The notes under the pieces: generated by a model
The model's database searches: none
Seen by the model: only the letters and a program-made list of their open reading frames with translations
What the model was told of the DNA's origin: nothing
Made by a program: the position numbers and the translations under genes
Shown here: positions 14,850 through 23,995 of the stretch, in pieces
Layout of the letters: the number at the start of each line of letters is the position of its first letter
How positions within the stretch are numbered: position 1 is the stretch's first letter
Assembly (NCBI GenBank): GCA_937894725.1
Contig: CALAYL010000067.1
Coordinates: 1-26,670, forward strand
Length of the DNA stretch: 26,670 nt
Direction: 5' to 3'
From: an uncultured Bacteroidota bacterium
GTDB lineage: Bacteria; Bacteroidota; Bacteroidia; Chitinophagales; LD1

Positions 14850-17738
14850 ATGAAAACGATAAAATATTACTTCTCTACTATATTTATTTCCCTAATTATT
14901 TTTGGAGCGGAAGCGCAAGTAGTGCGTGATGGCGCTATGGAAATGCGTGTGCGATTCAATCGCTATTTCGCTTCGTGCGGTACTGCCGAAATAAACAACG
15001 AAGACTTTGTTGAAAACATCAATGTACGTGACTTTCCCGATGTAGATGGCGCAGGCTATTTTTCATCAGGTACCAATGCGTGGTCTGGCCCATTAAATGT
15101 GTGTATAGGTTGCTGTACCTACGAAGAAAACATGAACTTTAATCAAACATTTACTTACGGTGCACGCAATACTTTAGGGCCGGTAAATACACCTCAAGGA
15201 TATCAATTTAGATTTGAAGGATGGGAAGATGATTGTTTTTCTTGCTCAGGCGGTTTTATTTGCTTAGGATCTTGTGCAGGTGGAGGTAGAACTCAGTTTG
15301 ATGCTACTTGTCCATGTGGCTGCGATTGTAGCAGCGATGATGACTATAGGCTAGCAGAAATGACAGGCTCGAATAATATTGGCTTTAGAAATTTTCCACC
15401 AAATCAATTTTCAACAAGAGGTATTATAAGAACTGACAATGCGGGTTTCGCCACACTTTCGTGCGTAAATTGCACTAACAACATCCACTATGGCGGCAGA
15501 TATGAAACATTTTGGACTCCCCCATGTGCAGATACACTTTATGCATCTAGTCCCATACTTTGTGACCCAGGTTACACTACCTTGTTTACTGGTGGGGCTG
15601 TTTTTGGTGGTACTTATAGATGGTATAGGATGGTAGGCAGCACCCCCGTATTTATTCAAGAAACAAATGATTCGTTTTTTACCGTATATGCTGGAGCGAC
15701 CACAAGCTTTAGAGTATTTACAAAAAATCCTGTAGCGGGTAATGCACCTTCCGGCACTCAAGAAGAAAGCTGGAGCTACAGAGAAATTGAAATCAAAGTA
15801 GGCAAGCCTCAAATCACCGGCATCAACAAAACTGACGTAACATGCAACGGCTCAAACAATGGCGCGATCACTATCAATGCAGTGGGTGGAAATGGTCCAT
15901 TGCAATACTCTATCAATGGAGGTATAGCTTACCAATCTAGCAATACATTCAATAGCTTATCGCCTGCTATTTATATAACTAAAGTAACGGATGGTATATG
16001 TAGCGCACCAGATGGGGGGGTGCCTGTTGAAATCAAACAACCTGCTACATTGACTGCCTACTTTGAATCTATTACACAAGTGAAATGTAATGGCGATTCA
16101 TCTGGTATGATCAACCTTTCGGTAGCGGGTGGTACGCCAGCATATGCATTCAATTGGTCAAAAAATGCAACACCATTTGCCACTACGGAAGACATAAATA
16201 GAGCAGCTGCGGGAATATATTTTGTAACTGTGACCGATGCCAATAGTTGCACAGTTGTACAATCTACATCACTTACTGAGCCTGCCTTGCCTTTGTCTAT
16301 AACGGGTATAGCAGCAGATGCAACTTGCGCTGATAGTGCTAATGGGTCAATAAACCTAAGCACTAGTGGAGGGACAACTCCGTACACTTACCTATGGTCA
16401 AATGGAGCCATCACAGAAGATGTAAGCGGACTGAATAAAGGTACTTTCACAGTAATAACTACCGATCTGAATAGTTGTAGCACAAATGCAACATTTAGCA
16501 TAGCACAACCCACACCGCTTGTGGTACTCGACTCGGTAATCAATAATCGTTGTCCAAACGATGGCCAAGGAGCTGTATTTGTAAATGTTTCAGGAGGTAC
16601 TCCCGCATACACATACACTTGGTCAAACACAGCTACGACACCAGATATTCAAAATTTGAATGGAGGCACTTTCGGATTGACTGTAAGTGATTTGAATGGT
16701 TGCCGAAAAACAAGTAGCTATACTGTAGCTGCTCCTCCAGCTTTAGTGAGTTCGATAGCAGGCAATGAACCAGATTGTAACGGTAATTTCACAGGATTTG
16801 CGGTAGTGACGGCTACTGGCGGCACCAGCCCTTATACTTATCAATGGAGTACAGTGCCAGTTCAAAATTCGGTATTAGCTACCAAATTAGCGGGCAATAC
16901 TACCTATTTTGTAACGACTACAGACCACCTAGGTTGCACTAAAATTGACTCGGTATTTATCAATCAACCGCAAAAAGTAAATGTAAATGTAGGTATAAAC
17001 AACGCTACATGTTTTGGTGTAGCAAATGGTGATGTGATAGCACATGCTTCTGGTGGTACAGGAGTTTTCAATTACTACCTCAATGGTATTTTTAGCGGAG
17101 ATAGTACATTTAGAAATTTAAAAGCGGGCAATTATGTAGTAGTCGTAGAAGACCAAAATAAATGTGGTGCATCAGTTACTTTTACAGTAGTAGAGCCAGG
17201 GCAGTTTTCGGTAAATGCCGGCAATGATGTGACCGTGATACGCGACCAACCAACACAACTCAACGCTACCGCTTTCTCGAGCAATGGTATTTTGAATTAT
17301 AGCTGGTCACCAGCATCACTATTAAGCTGTACCCTCTGTCAAAACCCAATTGCTACTACCGACACTACTACAGCTTTTGTAGTAATTGTAACCGATAGCA
17401 ATGGCTGTATTAACAGCGATACCGTGATGGTTTTTGTAAAAAATGATTTCTTGTATTTTATTCCTACTGCATTTACGCCAAATCAAGATGGATTGAACGA
17501 TGTATTTGAAGTAAATGTGCTAGGGGCAAGCAATCTCGATATGCAAATCTATAATCGCTGGGGGGAAAAAGTATATAGCTCTGCCAACTATGCCAATGCG
17601 AAAACGACAGGCGATCGATGGGATGGTACATTTAGAAATAAAAACGTGCAACTCGACACTTATACCTATCAACTCACTATCACCCTATTCAACGGTAGAG
17701 TAGAAAAAATAGCGGGCACGGTGGTCGTGATGAAATAA
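14850..17738 (+). CDS. SprB-repeat adhesin with T9SS type B sorting domain
   Basis: This is a secreted 962-residue surface protein. It has a signal peptide (cleavage near AEA-Q, residue 22), then a cysteine-rich N-terminal region (residues about 85-175, with CIGCCTYEENMNF, DDCFSCSGG and CPCGCDCSSDDD). About six SprB-type repeats of 75-80 residues follow, starting near residues 328, 410, 490, 564, 640 and 718, each with a Cys-x-Gly/Asp start, SGGTxPYxYxW centre and DxNxC end. An Ig/PKD-like segment (about 790-865) and a gliding-motility-associated C-terminal domain, FIPTAFTPNQDGLNDVF onward, complete it. The last directs export by the type IX system and is typical of CHU_C/type B. A G7 tract at 16014-16020 lies in frame. 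The ligand is unknown. Confidence 0.93.
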   Translation: MKTIKYYFSTIFISLIIFGAEAQVVRDGAMEMRVRFNRYFASCGTAEINNEDFVENINVRDFPDVDGAGYFSSGTNAWSGPLNVCIGCCTYEENMNFNQTFTYGARNTLGPVNTPQGYQFRFEGWEDDCFSCSGGFICLGSCAGGGRTQFDATCPCGCDCSSDDDYRLAEMTGSNNIGFRNFPPNQFSTRGIIRTDNAGFATLSCVNCTNNIHYGGRYETFWTPPCADTLYASSPILCDPGYTTLFTGGAVFGGTYRWYRMVGSTPVFIQETNDSFFTVYAGATTSFRVFTKNPVAGNAPSGTQEESWSYREIEIKVGKPQITGINKTDVTCNGSNNGAITINAVGGNGPLQYSINGGIAYQSSNTFNSLSPAIYITKVTDGICSAPDGGVPVEIKQPATLTAYFESITQVKCNGDSSGMINLSVAGGTPAYAFNWSKNATPFATTEDINRAAAGIYFVTVTDANSCTVVQSTSLTEPALPLSITGIAADATCADSANGSINLSTSGGTTPYTYLWSNGAITEDVSGLNKGTFTVITTDLNSCSTNATFSIAQPTPLVVLDSVINNRCPNDGQGAVFVNVSGGTPAYTYTWSNTATTPDIQNLNGGTFGLTVSDLNGCRKTSSYTVAAPPALVSSIAGNEPDCNGNFTGFAVVTATGGTSPYTYQWSTVPVQNSVLATKLAGNTTYFVTTTDHLGCTKIDSVFINQPQKVNVNVGINNATCFGVANGDVIAHASGGTGVFNYYLNGIFSGDSTFRNLKAGNYVVVVEDQNKCGASVTFTVVEPGQFSVNAGNDVTVIRDQPTQLNATAFSSNGILNYSWSPASLLSCTLCQNPIATTDTTTAFVVIVTDSNGCINSDTVMVFVKNDFLYFIPTAFTPNQDGLNDVFEVNVLGASNLDMQIYNRWGEKVYSSANYANAKTTGDRWDGTFRNKNVQLDTYTYQLTITLFNGRVEKIAGTVVVMK

Positions 17739-17761
17739 TTCATGTAAAAATTCCAATTAAT

Positions 17762-17792
17762 AAAAACCTGAAGTACAACTTCAGGTTTTTTT
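17762..17792 (+). terminator. Strong intrinsic terminator after the adhesin gene
   Basis: AAAAACCTGAAGT (17762-17774) pairs perfectly with ACTTCAGGTTTTT (17778-17790) around an ACA loop, and the T run continues to 17792. It lies 24 bases after the adhesin stop. The A-rich left arm means it could also act on the opposite strand, where the GH13 gene ends upstream of it, so it may be bidirectional. Confidence 0.92.
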
Positions 17793-17919
17793 CTTTAAAG
17801 TCTATACATTACTCCTTTACATTAGCATGAAAACTCAGCCCACCACATCGCTGTTCTCACTTTAGTAAAACACAATTCTCACTTTCCAATTTGCTTCTAA
17901 ATGCCTAAACATCTTAGGT

Positions 17920-19740
17920 CTATTCCATTTTTTCTACAGATATCAATCTACCTTCAAAAGGGAGTAGTTTTTGATCTTCGCTTGATGTGTGAGTAGATAG
18001 TATAATCTTACCACTTGTATTTGGGGTCTTTACTTTTGACTTTGATATATTCAACAAGACTAAATACCTTTGCCCTTCATGTATGCGGTAATATGCCAAT
18101 ATTTTATGCGTACAAAATGCAGTAGCTATTTCAAAAGCGCCTTCGTTAAGTGCTGGTATTTCATTGCGGAGATGCAAGGTCTTTTTATAAAAATTCAATA
18201 AAGAGTTTGGCTCAGCTAGCTGCTTTTCTACATTTATTTCATTGAAATTTGCTGCTATGGGGAGCCACGGCCTTATATCGGACGTGCAAAAGCCTGCATT
18301 GGGCGCAGAGGTCCAGAGCATAGGCGTTCTACACTCATCACGGTTCAGAATTTCTATGTTTCCATCTACCAACGATTGTGGAATCCAACTTTGCTGAATA
18401 GCAATAGCATCTTTTCCTTCTTTGAGCGGGATGCGCACTTTTGGTATCCCTATTTCTTCACCAAAATACGTGAATGGAATACCCCTTGCAGTAAACTGAA
18501 ATAAGGTTTGGAGTTTTCTTTTTTCCACACTACCACCCAAGCGAGTGATGGTTCGCGTACGATCATGGTTCGAGAAAACTAAGGTGGGTATAAGTGGTTC
18601 AGCAAAATACTTTTCAAACTTGGTTATCAATTTGCGATACTTAGTTGCTTTGAATGGAGTAGAAACTGCGTTAAAAAGAAAAACGGCCTTTAACCCCTTC
18701 TTTCCTTTATAGTTGCAAAAGCCATTGATATAGCTTTCATCACCATGCGATTCACCCAATAAAAATCGATCTGGATTTTTAAACTCATCAATCACAGTAC
18801 GCAATTCGGTGCTAAACTCAAAACTTTGTTCCTGCAAAAAATTGTGTTTGATATGCTGAAACAATATAGTGAGCGATTTATCTGAAGGAGTTAATCGTCC
18901 ACTTGGTGGGTTGTTTCGCAACGTAGAATCTTCATAGATAGCACTGATAATGTCTAAACGAAAGCCATCCACACCTTTAGCGAGCCAAAATCTAGCCACA
19001 TCAAACATGGCCTTTTTCAGCTCGGGATTATGATAATTAAGATCTGGTTGAAAAGGCAAAAACGCATTATAATAAAACTGCTTGCGAATAGGGCTATACG
19101 TCCAAGCCCAATTACCCGACATAGCTCTCCAATTGTTTGGGCGCTTTAATCCATCTTTTCCCTTGCCATCTTTCCAGATATACCAATCAGCTTTGGGGTT
19201 GGTGCGCGAACTCTCTGACTCCTTAAACCAGGCATGCTGTTCTGAAGTGTGATTCATCACTAAATCGAAAACGAGCTTCATTTTTCTATTATGCACCTCA
19301 GCCAATAAGCGATCAAAATCTTCCATAGTGCCATAGTCTGTCGAAATCGTGATAAAACTGCTCACATCATACCCAAAATCTCGCTGAGGGCTTTCGGTAA
19401 AAGGAGATATCCAAACTGTTTCGTAGCCTAAACCTTGTAGATAATCAAGTTTTTCGATAATGCCTTGAATATCGCCTATTCCATCTCCATTGGTATCAAA
19501 CCATGACCGTAGATAAATTTGATATACTGCGGTTTTTTTCCACCACGCTAAGGTGGTTTTATTGTCCGAAACAAATGTACTGCTATCGCCTAAACTGATT
19601 ATATTTTGCGCATAGCCCTGCTCTCCAAATAAAAAAAAGGAGAAAAATAATGCGAGAAATTTAAACAAGCTAAAATGACTATCTATCGCTATTGACGAGC
19701 AATATTGACTATGACTCTTATTCGTATAAAATGTACGCAT
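17920..19740 (-). CDS. Secreted GH13 alpha-glucosidase/alpha-amylase
   Basis: This 606-residue glycoside hydrolase of family 13 hydrolyses alpha-glucosidic bonds in malto- or isomalto-oligosaccharides. An unusually long N-terminal extension (about 25 residues) precedes the hydrophobic signal core, with cleavage near GYAQ, so the protein is probably periplasmic or secreted. Family regions are all present: DLVMNH; the nucleophile Asp263 in DGFRLDI; the acid/base Glu330 in LLGESHG; and Asp393 in FSNHDRTRT. The phrase KADWYIWKDGKG resembles oligo-1,6-glucosidases and alpha-glucosidases rather than endo-amylases. A C-terminal beta domain is present. The ATG overlaps the stop of the upstream phosphatase-like lipoprotein (TAATG), indicating coupled translation. 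Substrate linkage cannot be decided. Confidence 0.9.
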   Translation of the reverse strand: MRTFYTNKSHSQYCSSIAIDSHFSLFKFLALFFSFFLFGEQGYAQNIISLGDSSTFVSDNKTTLAWWKKTAVYQIYLRSWFDTNGDGIGDIQGIIEKLDYLQGLGYETVWISPFTESPQRDFGYDVSSFITISTDYGTMEDFDRLLAEVHNRKMKLVFDLVMNHTSEQHAWFKESESSRTNPKADWYIWKDGKGKDGLKRPNNWRAMSGNWAWTYSPIRKQFYYNAFLPFQPDLNYHNPELKKAMFDVARFWLAKGVDGFRLDIISAIYEDSTLRNNPPSGRLTPSDKSLTILFQHIKHNFLQEQSFEFSTELRTVIDEFKNPDRFLLGESHGDESYINGFCNYKGKKGLKAVFLFNAVSTPFKATKYRKLITKFEKYFAEPLIPTLVFSNHDRTRTITRLGGSVEKRKLQTLFQFTARGIPFTYFGEEIGIPKVRIPLKEGKDAIAIQQSWIPQSLVDGNIEILNRDECRTPMLWTSAPNAGFCTSDIRPWLPIAANFNEINVEKQLAEPNSLLNFYKKTLHLRNEIPALNEGAFEIATAFCTHKILAYYRIHEGQRYLVLLNISKSKVKTPNTSGKIILSTHTSSEDQKLLPFEGRLISVEKME

Positions 19741-20632
19741 TACTCCTCAAATTTATAATTGAACTTAGCAAAAACTGGCCAATGGTCTGAAAGTGGAAGG
19801 GTATCATTGTTGTTGTAATAAAATCTTGAATCATCGAGTTGATAGCTCTTTGCACTCAATTTTATTTTATCACTACTTCGATAAAAAATCTTGTCCTTGC
19901 GTTCGCAATTAGCATTCGTACTAGCCCCCCATAGCAATCATCTAAGGTAACTGTGTTAGAATAAGCGGGCACATTATTGTTGCAGATGAGTTGAATCCAA
20001 ACATCTTGAAATCCTAAATCAAACAAGGCACTTATCGAATCACCCTCTCGAGTATATCGACAATTAAAATCACCCAAAACAAGCACCGCCTTCCCTTCTG
20101 AATGTGTTTTGATGTAGGTGGATAATTGCGCTATATTACTCCTTCGTGTGGTAATCGACTCTGCTGACCCTCCTGCATTGGCATGAACGTTATATACATC
20201 AACTGTCACGCCTGGCGCGATATCGATTTGTGTATGGCGAAACCCCTTGGGGGTAAAGCAATCAAATCCCAAACAATTTAACCAAGGCTGACTAAGTATA
20301 TCTTGAATAGGAAAATCGCTAAAGGTATTTAAGCCTGAGCCGATAGTAGCACATCCTGTAGTTTCGGTACGATATTTATGTGTGCCATACAAAATCAATG
20401 TATCATGATAACAAAAATCTTCTTGTACTTGCACAATGTTGTAACCCGTTAAAAGTGGTGCAATTGAAGGCATATAATACGAAGGATGCGAGCCAGAAAT
20501 TCCTTCGGGCAGTCCAGCTACATTGTAGCTTAATACAGAAAATTCGCCTTCTATTTTAATGCACTTTTTGCAACTAGTGATAAATAATATGAAAACGCTA
20601 ATGCATATAAATCCAATTAAATGATGACGCAT
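19740..20632 (-). pseudogene. Exonuclease/endonuclease/phosphatase-family lipoprotein, broken by a frameshift
   Basis: This is a DNase I-like (EEP superfamily) hydrolase of about 297 residues read in two frames. The first frame, from the ATG at 20632, has a lipoprotein signal (FITSC, Cys21), then SYNVAG, VQVQED, YNVHANAGGS and VLVLGDFNC. It then runs into unrelated residues and stops at 19862. The missing end is in the neighbouring frame from about 19930 to 19740 and includes RKDKIFY and the catalytic SDHWPVF. The break is at a six-G run (minus strand; plus-strand C at 19925-19930). One extra G restores a continuous protein, reading DDCYGGASTNANC. It could be a true mutation, a phase-variable state or a sequencing error. 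The substrate is unknown. The stop overlaps the GH13 start. Confidence 0.85.
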
Positions 20633-20791
20633 TTGTATATGATTTATAGTAAAGTTACTTTTATAAGTGAGCACTCCAAAGCGTATAAAGATATGCTTAG
20701 CTCAACAGATTTTAGGGTTGGGTTAAGCTTTATAAAGGGGAAAACCTTATTTTAAATATAAATCTCCACCCTAAATTCCCTGCAATAACAA

Positions 20792-21586
20792 CTATCTCGG
20801 CTTTTCATCTACTGCCATACCTTGGAGCATATGGCCTAAAATGGGGGCGCATTTCTCTTTGCATGCTGGATAAAACTCCCCGTGCTTCCAAGTGCTAGAC
20901 TTGGGCGACAATCCCCACCAAAACTCAGCCATAGCAATGGGTTTAAGCTGATTTAAAAAGGCATACTGCAACAGTTTAGGTGTAGCACATTCTCCAGCAC
21001 CACTCGATGGTTTTGTGTTGAGCGAGTCTTTAAAAATTTGGTTTAGACTTTTTTGTTCACCTGCTTGATTCAAAAAATAGTATTGCTCAAAAATCTTGTC
21101 TTGTAAGGCTGCGGAGTTCTCCTTTCGCTTTTTTTTCAAAGCAGCAATTTGAATCATATTCACTTCCAAACTCATAGCTTCAAGCAAGCTAATTTCTTTG
21201 TTTATCTGCGATAGATTCAACATCCCATTATTCAAAAAATCGCCCTCCACCAAACTATCATACACAGGTGGTACGAACTTAGCATGAATGTTTCCCCCTG
21301 CCAATTTCCCCGAAAATGCTGCCAAATACCCCAATTCATTTGCTGAAGTTTGCACTACTAAAACACCAAACATTTTTCCAATTATAGCCCCTTCTTTCGC
21401 TTTGGATATGCCAAAATTATGGTACCATTCCGTTTGGGTAGTTAGGTATAGCTGTATCTCCGCTACAGCCTTGAGGCAAAGTGGATGAGGCGTATAATCA
21501 AATGGATAGGTAAACTTGTCTGGAATATCGGTTGTTAAAACCTTGATTTTGAATGGCGTAAAATAGGGGTGTGATGATTTGGTCAA
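20792..21586 (-). CDS. Stand-alone RluA-type N-terminal domain (no catalytic domain)
   Basis: This 264-residue protein matches the N-terminal half of the long Bacteroidota RluA-family pseudouridine synthases. It shows FTYPFDYTPHPLCLKAVAE, QTEWYHNFG, GKMFGVLVVQ, LGYLAAFSGKLAGG, FVPPVYD and, at the end, SGAGECATPKLLQYAF, AMAEFWWG and CAPILGHMLQGMAVD. In the two-domain proteins the synthase domain follows directly. Here a stop comes after VDEKPR, and the next 160 bases encode no such domain, so this is a solo version. A central lysine-rich helical segment (ALKKKRKENSAALQDK) is retained. The invariant cysteines and Trp residues are kept, which argues against decay. Molecular role unknown; probably RNA-related. 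Family memory, not a search. Confidence 0.78.
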   Translation of the reverse strand: MTKSSHPYFTPFKIKVLTTDIPDKFTYPFDYTPHPLCLKAVAEIQLYLTTQTEWYHNFGISKAKEGAIIGKMFGVLVVQTSANELGYLAAFSGKLAGGNIHAKFVPPVYDSLVEGDFLNNGMLNLSQINKEISLLEAMSLEVNMIQIAALKKKRKENSAALQDKIFEQYYFLNQAGEQKSLNQIFKDSLNTKPSSGAGECATPKLLQYAFLNQLKPIAMAEFWWGLSPKSSTWKHGEFYPACKEKCAPILGHMLQGMAVDEKPR

Positions 21587-21684
21587 CTTGATTTTTTATA
21601 TCTAGCAAAAAGTAAGCATAAATCTAGTGATGTTATACACTATTTTGCTCCGCATTACTCCGCAATTGGTTTTACAAAAATTAA

Positions 21685-21715
21685 AAACCCGCAAGTCGCT
21701 AAAACTTGCGGGTTT
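21685..21715 (-). terminator. Intrinsic terminator after pnp
   Basis: AAACCCGCAAGT (21685-21696) and ACTTGCGGGTTT (21704-21715) make a perfect 12-base stem with a seven-base loop. On the minus strand the stem runs into a T tract. It starts 23 bases after the pnp stop and separates pnp from the RluA-domain gene. Confidence 0.92.
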
Positions 21716-21737
21716 GATTGGGAACTATATGTCTTGA

Positions 21738-23861
21738 TTAGTTGGCTTGTTCTCTTTCAATAAGTGCTTTAGCAGACAATTTGAATTTACCTGTTTTGCT
21801 ATCTACCCCTACCAGTTTCACTTTGATTACTTGGTTTTCTTTCAATACGCCTTCCATTGTTTCTATGCGAGCGTGCGATATTTCTGAGATATGGAGCAAC
21901 CCTTGCTTGCCTGGCATAAACTCTACAAATGCGCCATAGGGCATTACTGATTTCACTGTAGCGTCATACACATCACCTACTTCAGGTACAGATACGATAC
22001 CTTTCAACCAACGTAGAGCAGCATCAATACTTTCTTTGTTTGGCGAGAATATCTCTACTACCCCTTTTTCATCCACTTCTTCGATTTGGATAGTAGTACC
22101 TGTTACTTTCTGGATTTCTTGGATAATCTTGCCACCTGGCCCTATAACTGCACCTATAAATTCTTTTTCGATAATCAATTTCTCTACTCGTGGTGCTTGT
22201 GGTTTGTAATCTTCACGAGGTTTATCGATAGTTTTCATCATTTCGCTCAAAATGTGCAATCTACCTCTGCGTGCTTGATCCAATGCCTCAGTCAAAAGCT
22301 CTTTAGACAAGCCGTCTAATTTGATATCCATTTGACAAGCCGTGATTCCTTTTTCCGTTCCACATACTTTAAAGTCCATATCGCCCAAGTGATCTTCATC
22401 GCCCAAGATATCAGACAGTACAGCGTAGTTGCCGCTAGCATCTGTTACCAATCCCATAGCGATACCCGATACTGGTGCTTTGATTTTCACCCCTGCATCC
22501 ATCAACGAAAGTGTACCTGCGCACACAGTGGCCATCGAAGAGGATCCGTTTGATTCCAATATTTCAGAAACAAGTCGTACGGTGTAAGGAATATCCAAAG
22601 GCAATACTTTTTCTAACGCACGATGAGCTAGGTTGCCATGTCCTGTTTCTCTACGGCTAGTTCCTCGAGGAGTTCTCGCTTCGCCTGTAGAGTATGGTGG
22701 AAAATTATAATGCAATAAAAACTTCTTGTCGCCAGAAATAACCACTCCATCGATCATTTGCGCATCCATAGATGTGCCTAATGTAACTGTAGTGAGTGAT
22801 TGAGTTTCTCCTCTAGTGAAGATAGCCGATCCGTGTGGACTAGGCAAATAGTCAATCTCTGACCATATAGCACGAATCTCATCCATTTTACGACCATCGA
22901 GACGGATTTTTTTGCTCAACATTACCGAGCGAACCGCTTCTTTTTCGCAGCTATGGAAGTAGCTTCCTACTAGTCCGCCAAACTCTTTTACTTCGTCTTC
23001 AGTAAGTGTAGCTACAAATTCTTTTTTAACATCAGAGAAAAGTTCTGAACGCTTATGCTTATCTGCCAATCCCATAGCCGCTACAGCTGCACATTTGTCT
23101 AAGCAAGCATCGAAGATGCGCTTTTTTAAATCTGGATTATGCTTTTCGTGTGAATACTCAAACTTAGTTTGAGTGCCTTTTTCTGATTCTAGTACTTTCA
23201 GTACCGCGATTTGCTTTTTGATAGCTTCGTGAGCAAAGGCAATAGCTTCTACCATATCTGCTTCCGCTACTTCCGACATTTCACCTTCGACCATTACGAT
23301 GCTTTTTTCAGAAGCGGCCACCATCATATTGATGTCTGTAGCCGCTGTTTCGAGTACATCTTTATTAGGGTTGATTTCCCATTTGCCATTGACTCTCGCT
23401 ACTCGTACTTCCGATACTGGCCCGTTGAAAGGTACAGTAGATACCGCCAAAGCCGCTGATGCTGCTAAACATGCATAAGCATCTGGTAGTTCATTTTGAT
23501 CGGCAGAGAAAAGTGTGATATGCACGACTACGTTTGCATGAAAATCGTCTGGAAATAAAGGACGGAGCGCTCTATCTACTAGTCGAGAAGTCAAAATCTC
23601 GTTTTCGCTTGGTCTAGCTTCACGCTTAAAAAAACCTCCTGGAAACTTTCCAGCAGAGGCAAATTTTTCTACATATTCTACTGTGAGTGGCATAAAATCT
23701 ACCCCCTCTTTAGCTTCTTTGTCGGCACAAACAGTAGCGAGTAGCATGGTATTGCCCACTTTGAGCATTACTGACCCATCGGCTTGTTTGGCTAGTTTTC
23801 CTGTTTCGATTTCGATTGGTTTTCCATTACCTAAATCGATTGTTTTTTTGATAATATTCAT
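21738..23861 (-). CDS. pnp: Polyribonucleotide nucleotidyltransferase (PNPase)
   Basis: This phosphorolytic 3'-5' exoribonuclease degrades and tails RNA. The 707-residue protein has the standard layout: two RNase PH-like domains (first about residues 1-210 with GGFFKREARPSENEIL; second with RTPRGTSRRETGHGNLAHRA and GDEDHLGDMDFKV) around a helical linker. A KH domain follows (IIEKEFIGAVIGPGGKII), then a C-terminal S1 domain (VGDVYDATVKSVMPYGAFVE, ending LSAKAL). The acidic DEDHLGDMDFK segment holds the metal-binding aspartates of the active centre. It follows rpsO, the classic rpsO-pnp order, with a terminator between them. No -7 box was recognised in the 134-base gap, so part of its expression may be read-through. 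Confidence 0.97.
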   Translation of the reverse strand: MNIIKKTIDLGNGKPIEIETGKLAKQADGSVMLKVGNTMLLATVCADKEAKEGVDFMPLTVEYVEKFASAGKFPGGFFKREARPSENEILTSRLVDRALRPLFPDDFHANVVVHITLFSADQNELPDAYACLAASAALAVSTVPFNGPVSEVRVARVNGKWEINPNKDVLETAATDINMMVAASEKSIVMVEGEMSEVAEADMVEAIAFAHEAIKKQIAVLKVLESEKGTQTKFEYSHEKHNPDLKKRIFDACLDKCAAVAAMGLADKHKRSELFSDVKKEFVATLTEDEVKEFGGLVGSYFHSCEKEAVRSVMLSKKIRLDGRKMDEIRAIWSEIDYLPSPHGSAIFTRGETQSLTTVTLGTSMDAQMIDGVVISGDKKFLLHYNFPPYSTGEARTPRGTSRRETGHGNLAHRALEKVLPLDIPYTVRLVSEILESNGSSSMATVCAGTLSLMDAGVKIKAPVSGIAMGLVTDASGNYAVLSDILGDEDHLGDMDFKVCGTEKGITACQMDIKLDGLSKELLTEALDQARRGRLHILSEMMKTIDKPREDYKPQAPRVEKLIIEKEFIGAVIGPGGKIIQEIQKVTGTTIQIEEVDEKGVVEIFSPNKESIDAALRWLKGIVSVPEVGDVYDATVKSVMPYGAFVEFMPGKQGLLHISEISHARIETMEGVLKENQVIKVKLVGVDSKTGKFKLSAKALIEREQAN

Positions 23862-23958
23862 CTTGTTTTCGTCTTTAAATTGATTGTTATATGCTGCTTT
23901 ACCCCCACTATCAGCTAGGCTAAAGTGAATTTGCAGATTACAAATTGGGGTAAAATAA

Positions 23959-23989
23959 AAAAAGGTTAGTGAGATTCACCAACCTTTTT
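23959..23989 (-). terminator. Intrinsic terminator between rpsO and pnp
   Basis: The arms at 23959-23972 and 23976-23989 form a 14-base stem around a three-base loop. On the plus strand there is one A/C mismatch, but in the minus-strand RNA the same position is a G-U pair, so the hairpin is best formed in the rpsO transcript. A T run follows on that strand. It starts six bases after the rpsO stop. Confidence 0.9.
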
Positions 23990-23995
23990 AAGGGG

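Noticed and set aside
15830..17190. Tandem repeats in the adhesin gene as a possible DNA repeat array
   Set aside because: The repetition is at protein level (SprB repeats) with diverged DNA; no CRISPR-like or satellite regularity is present.
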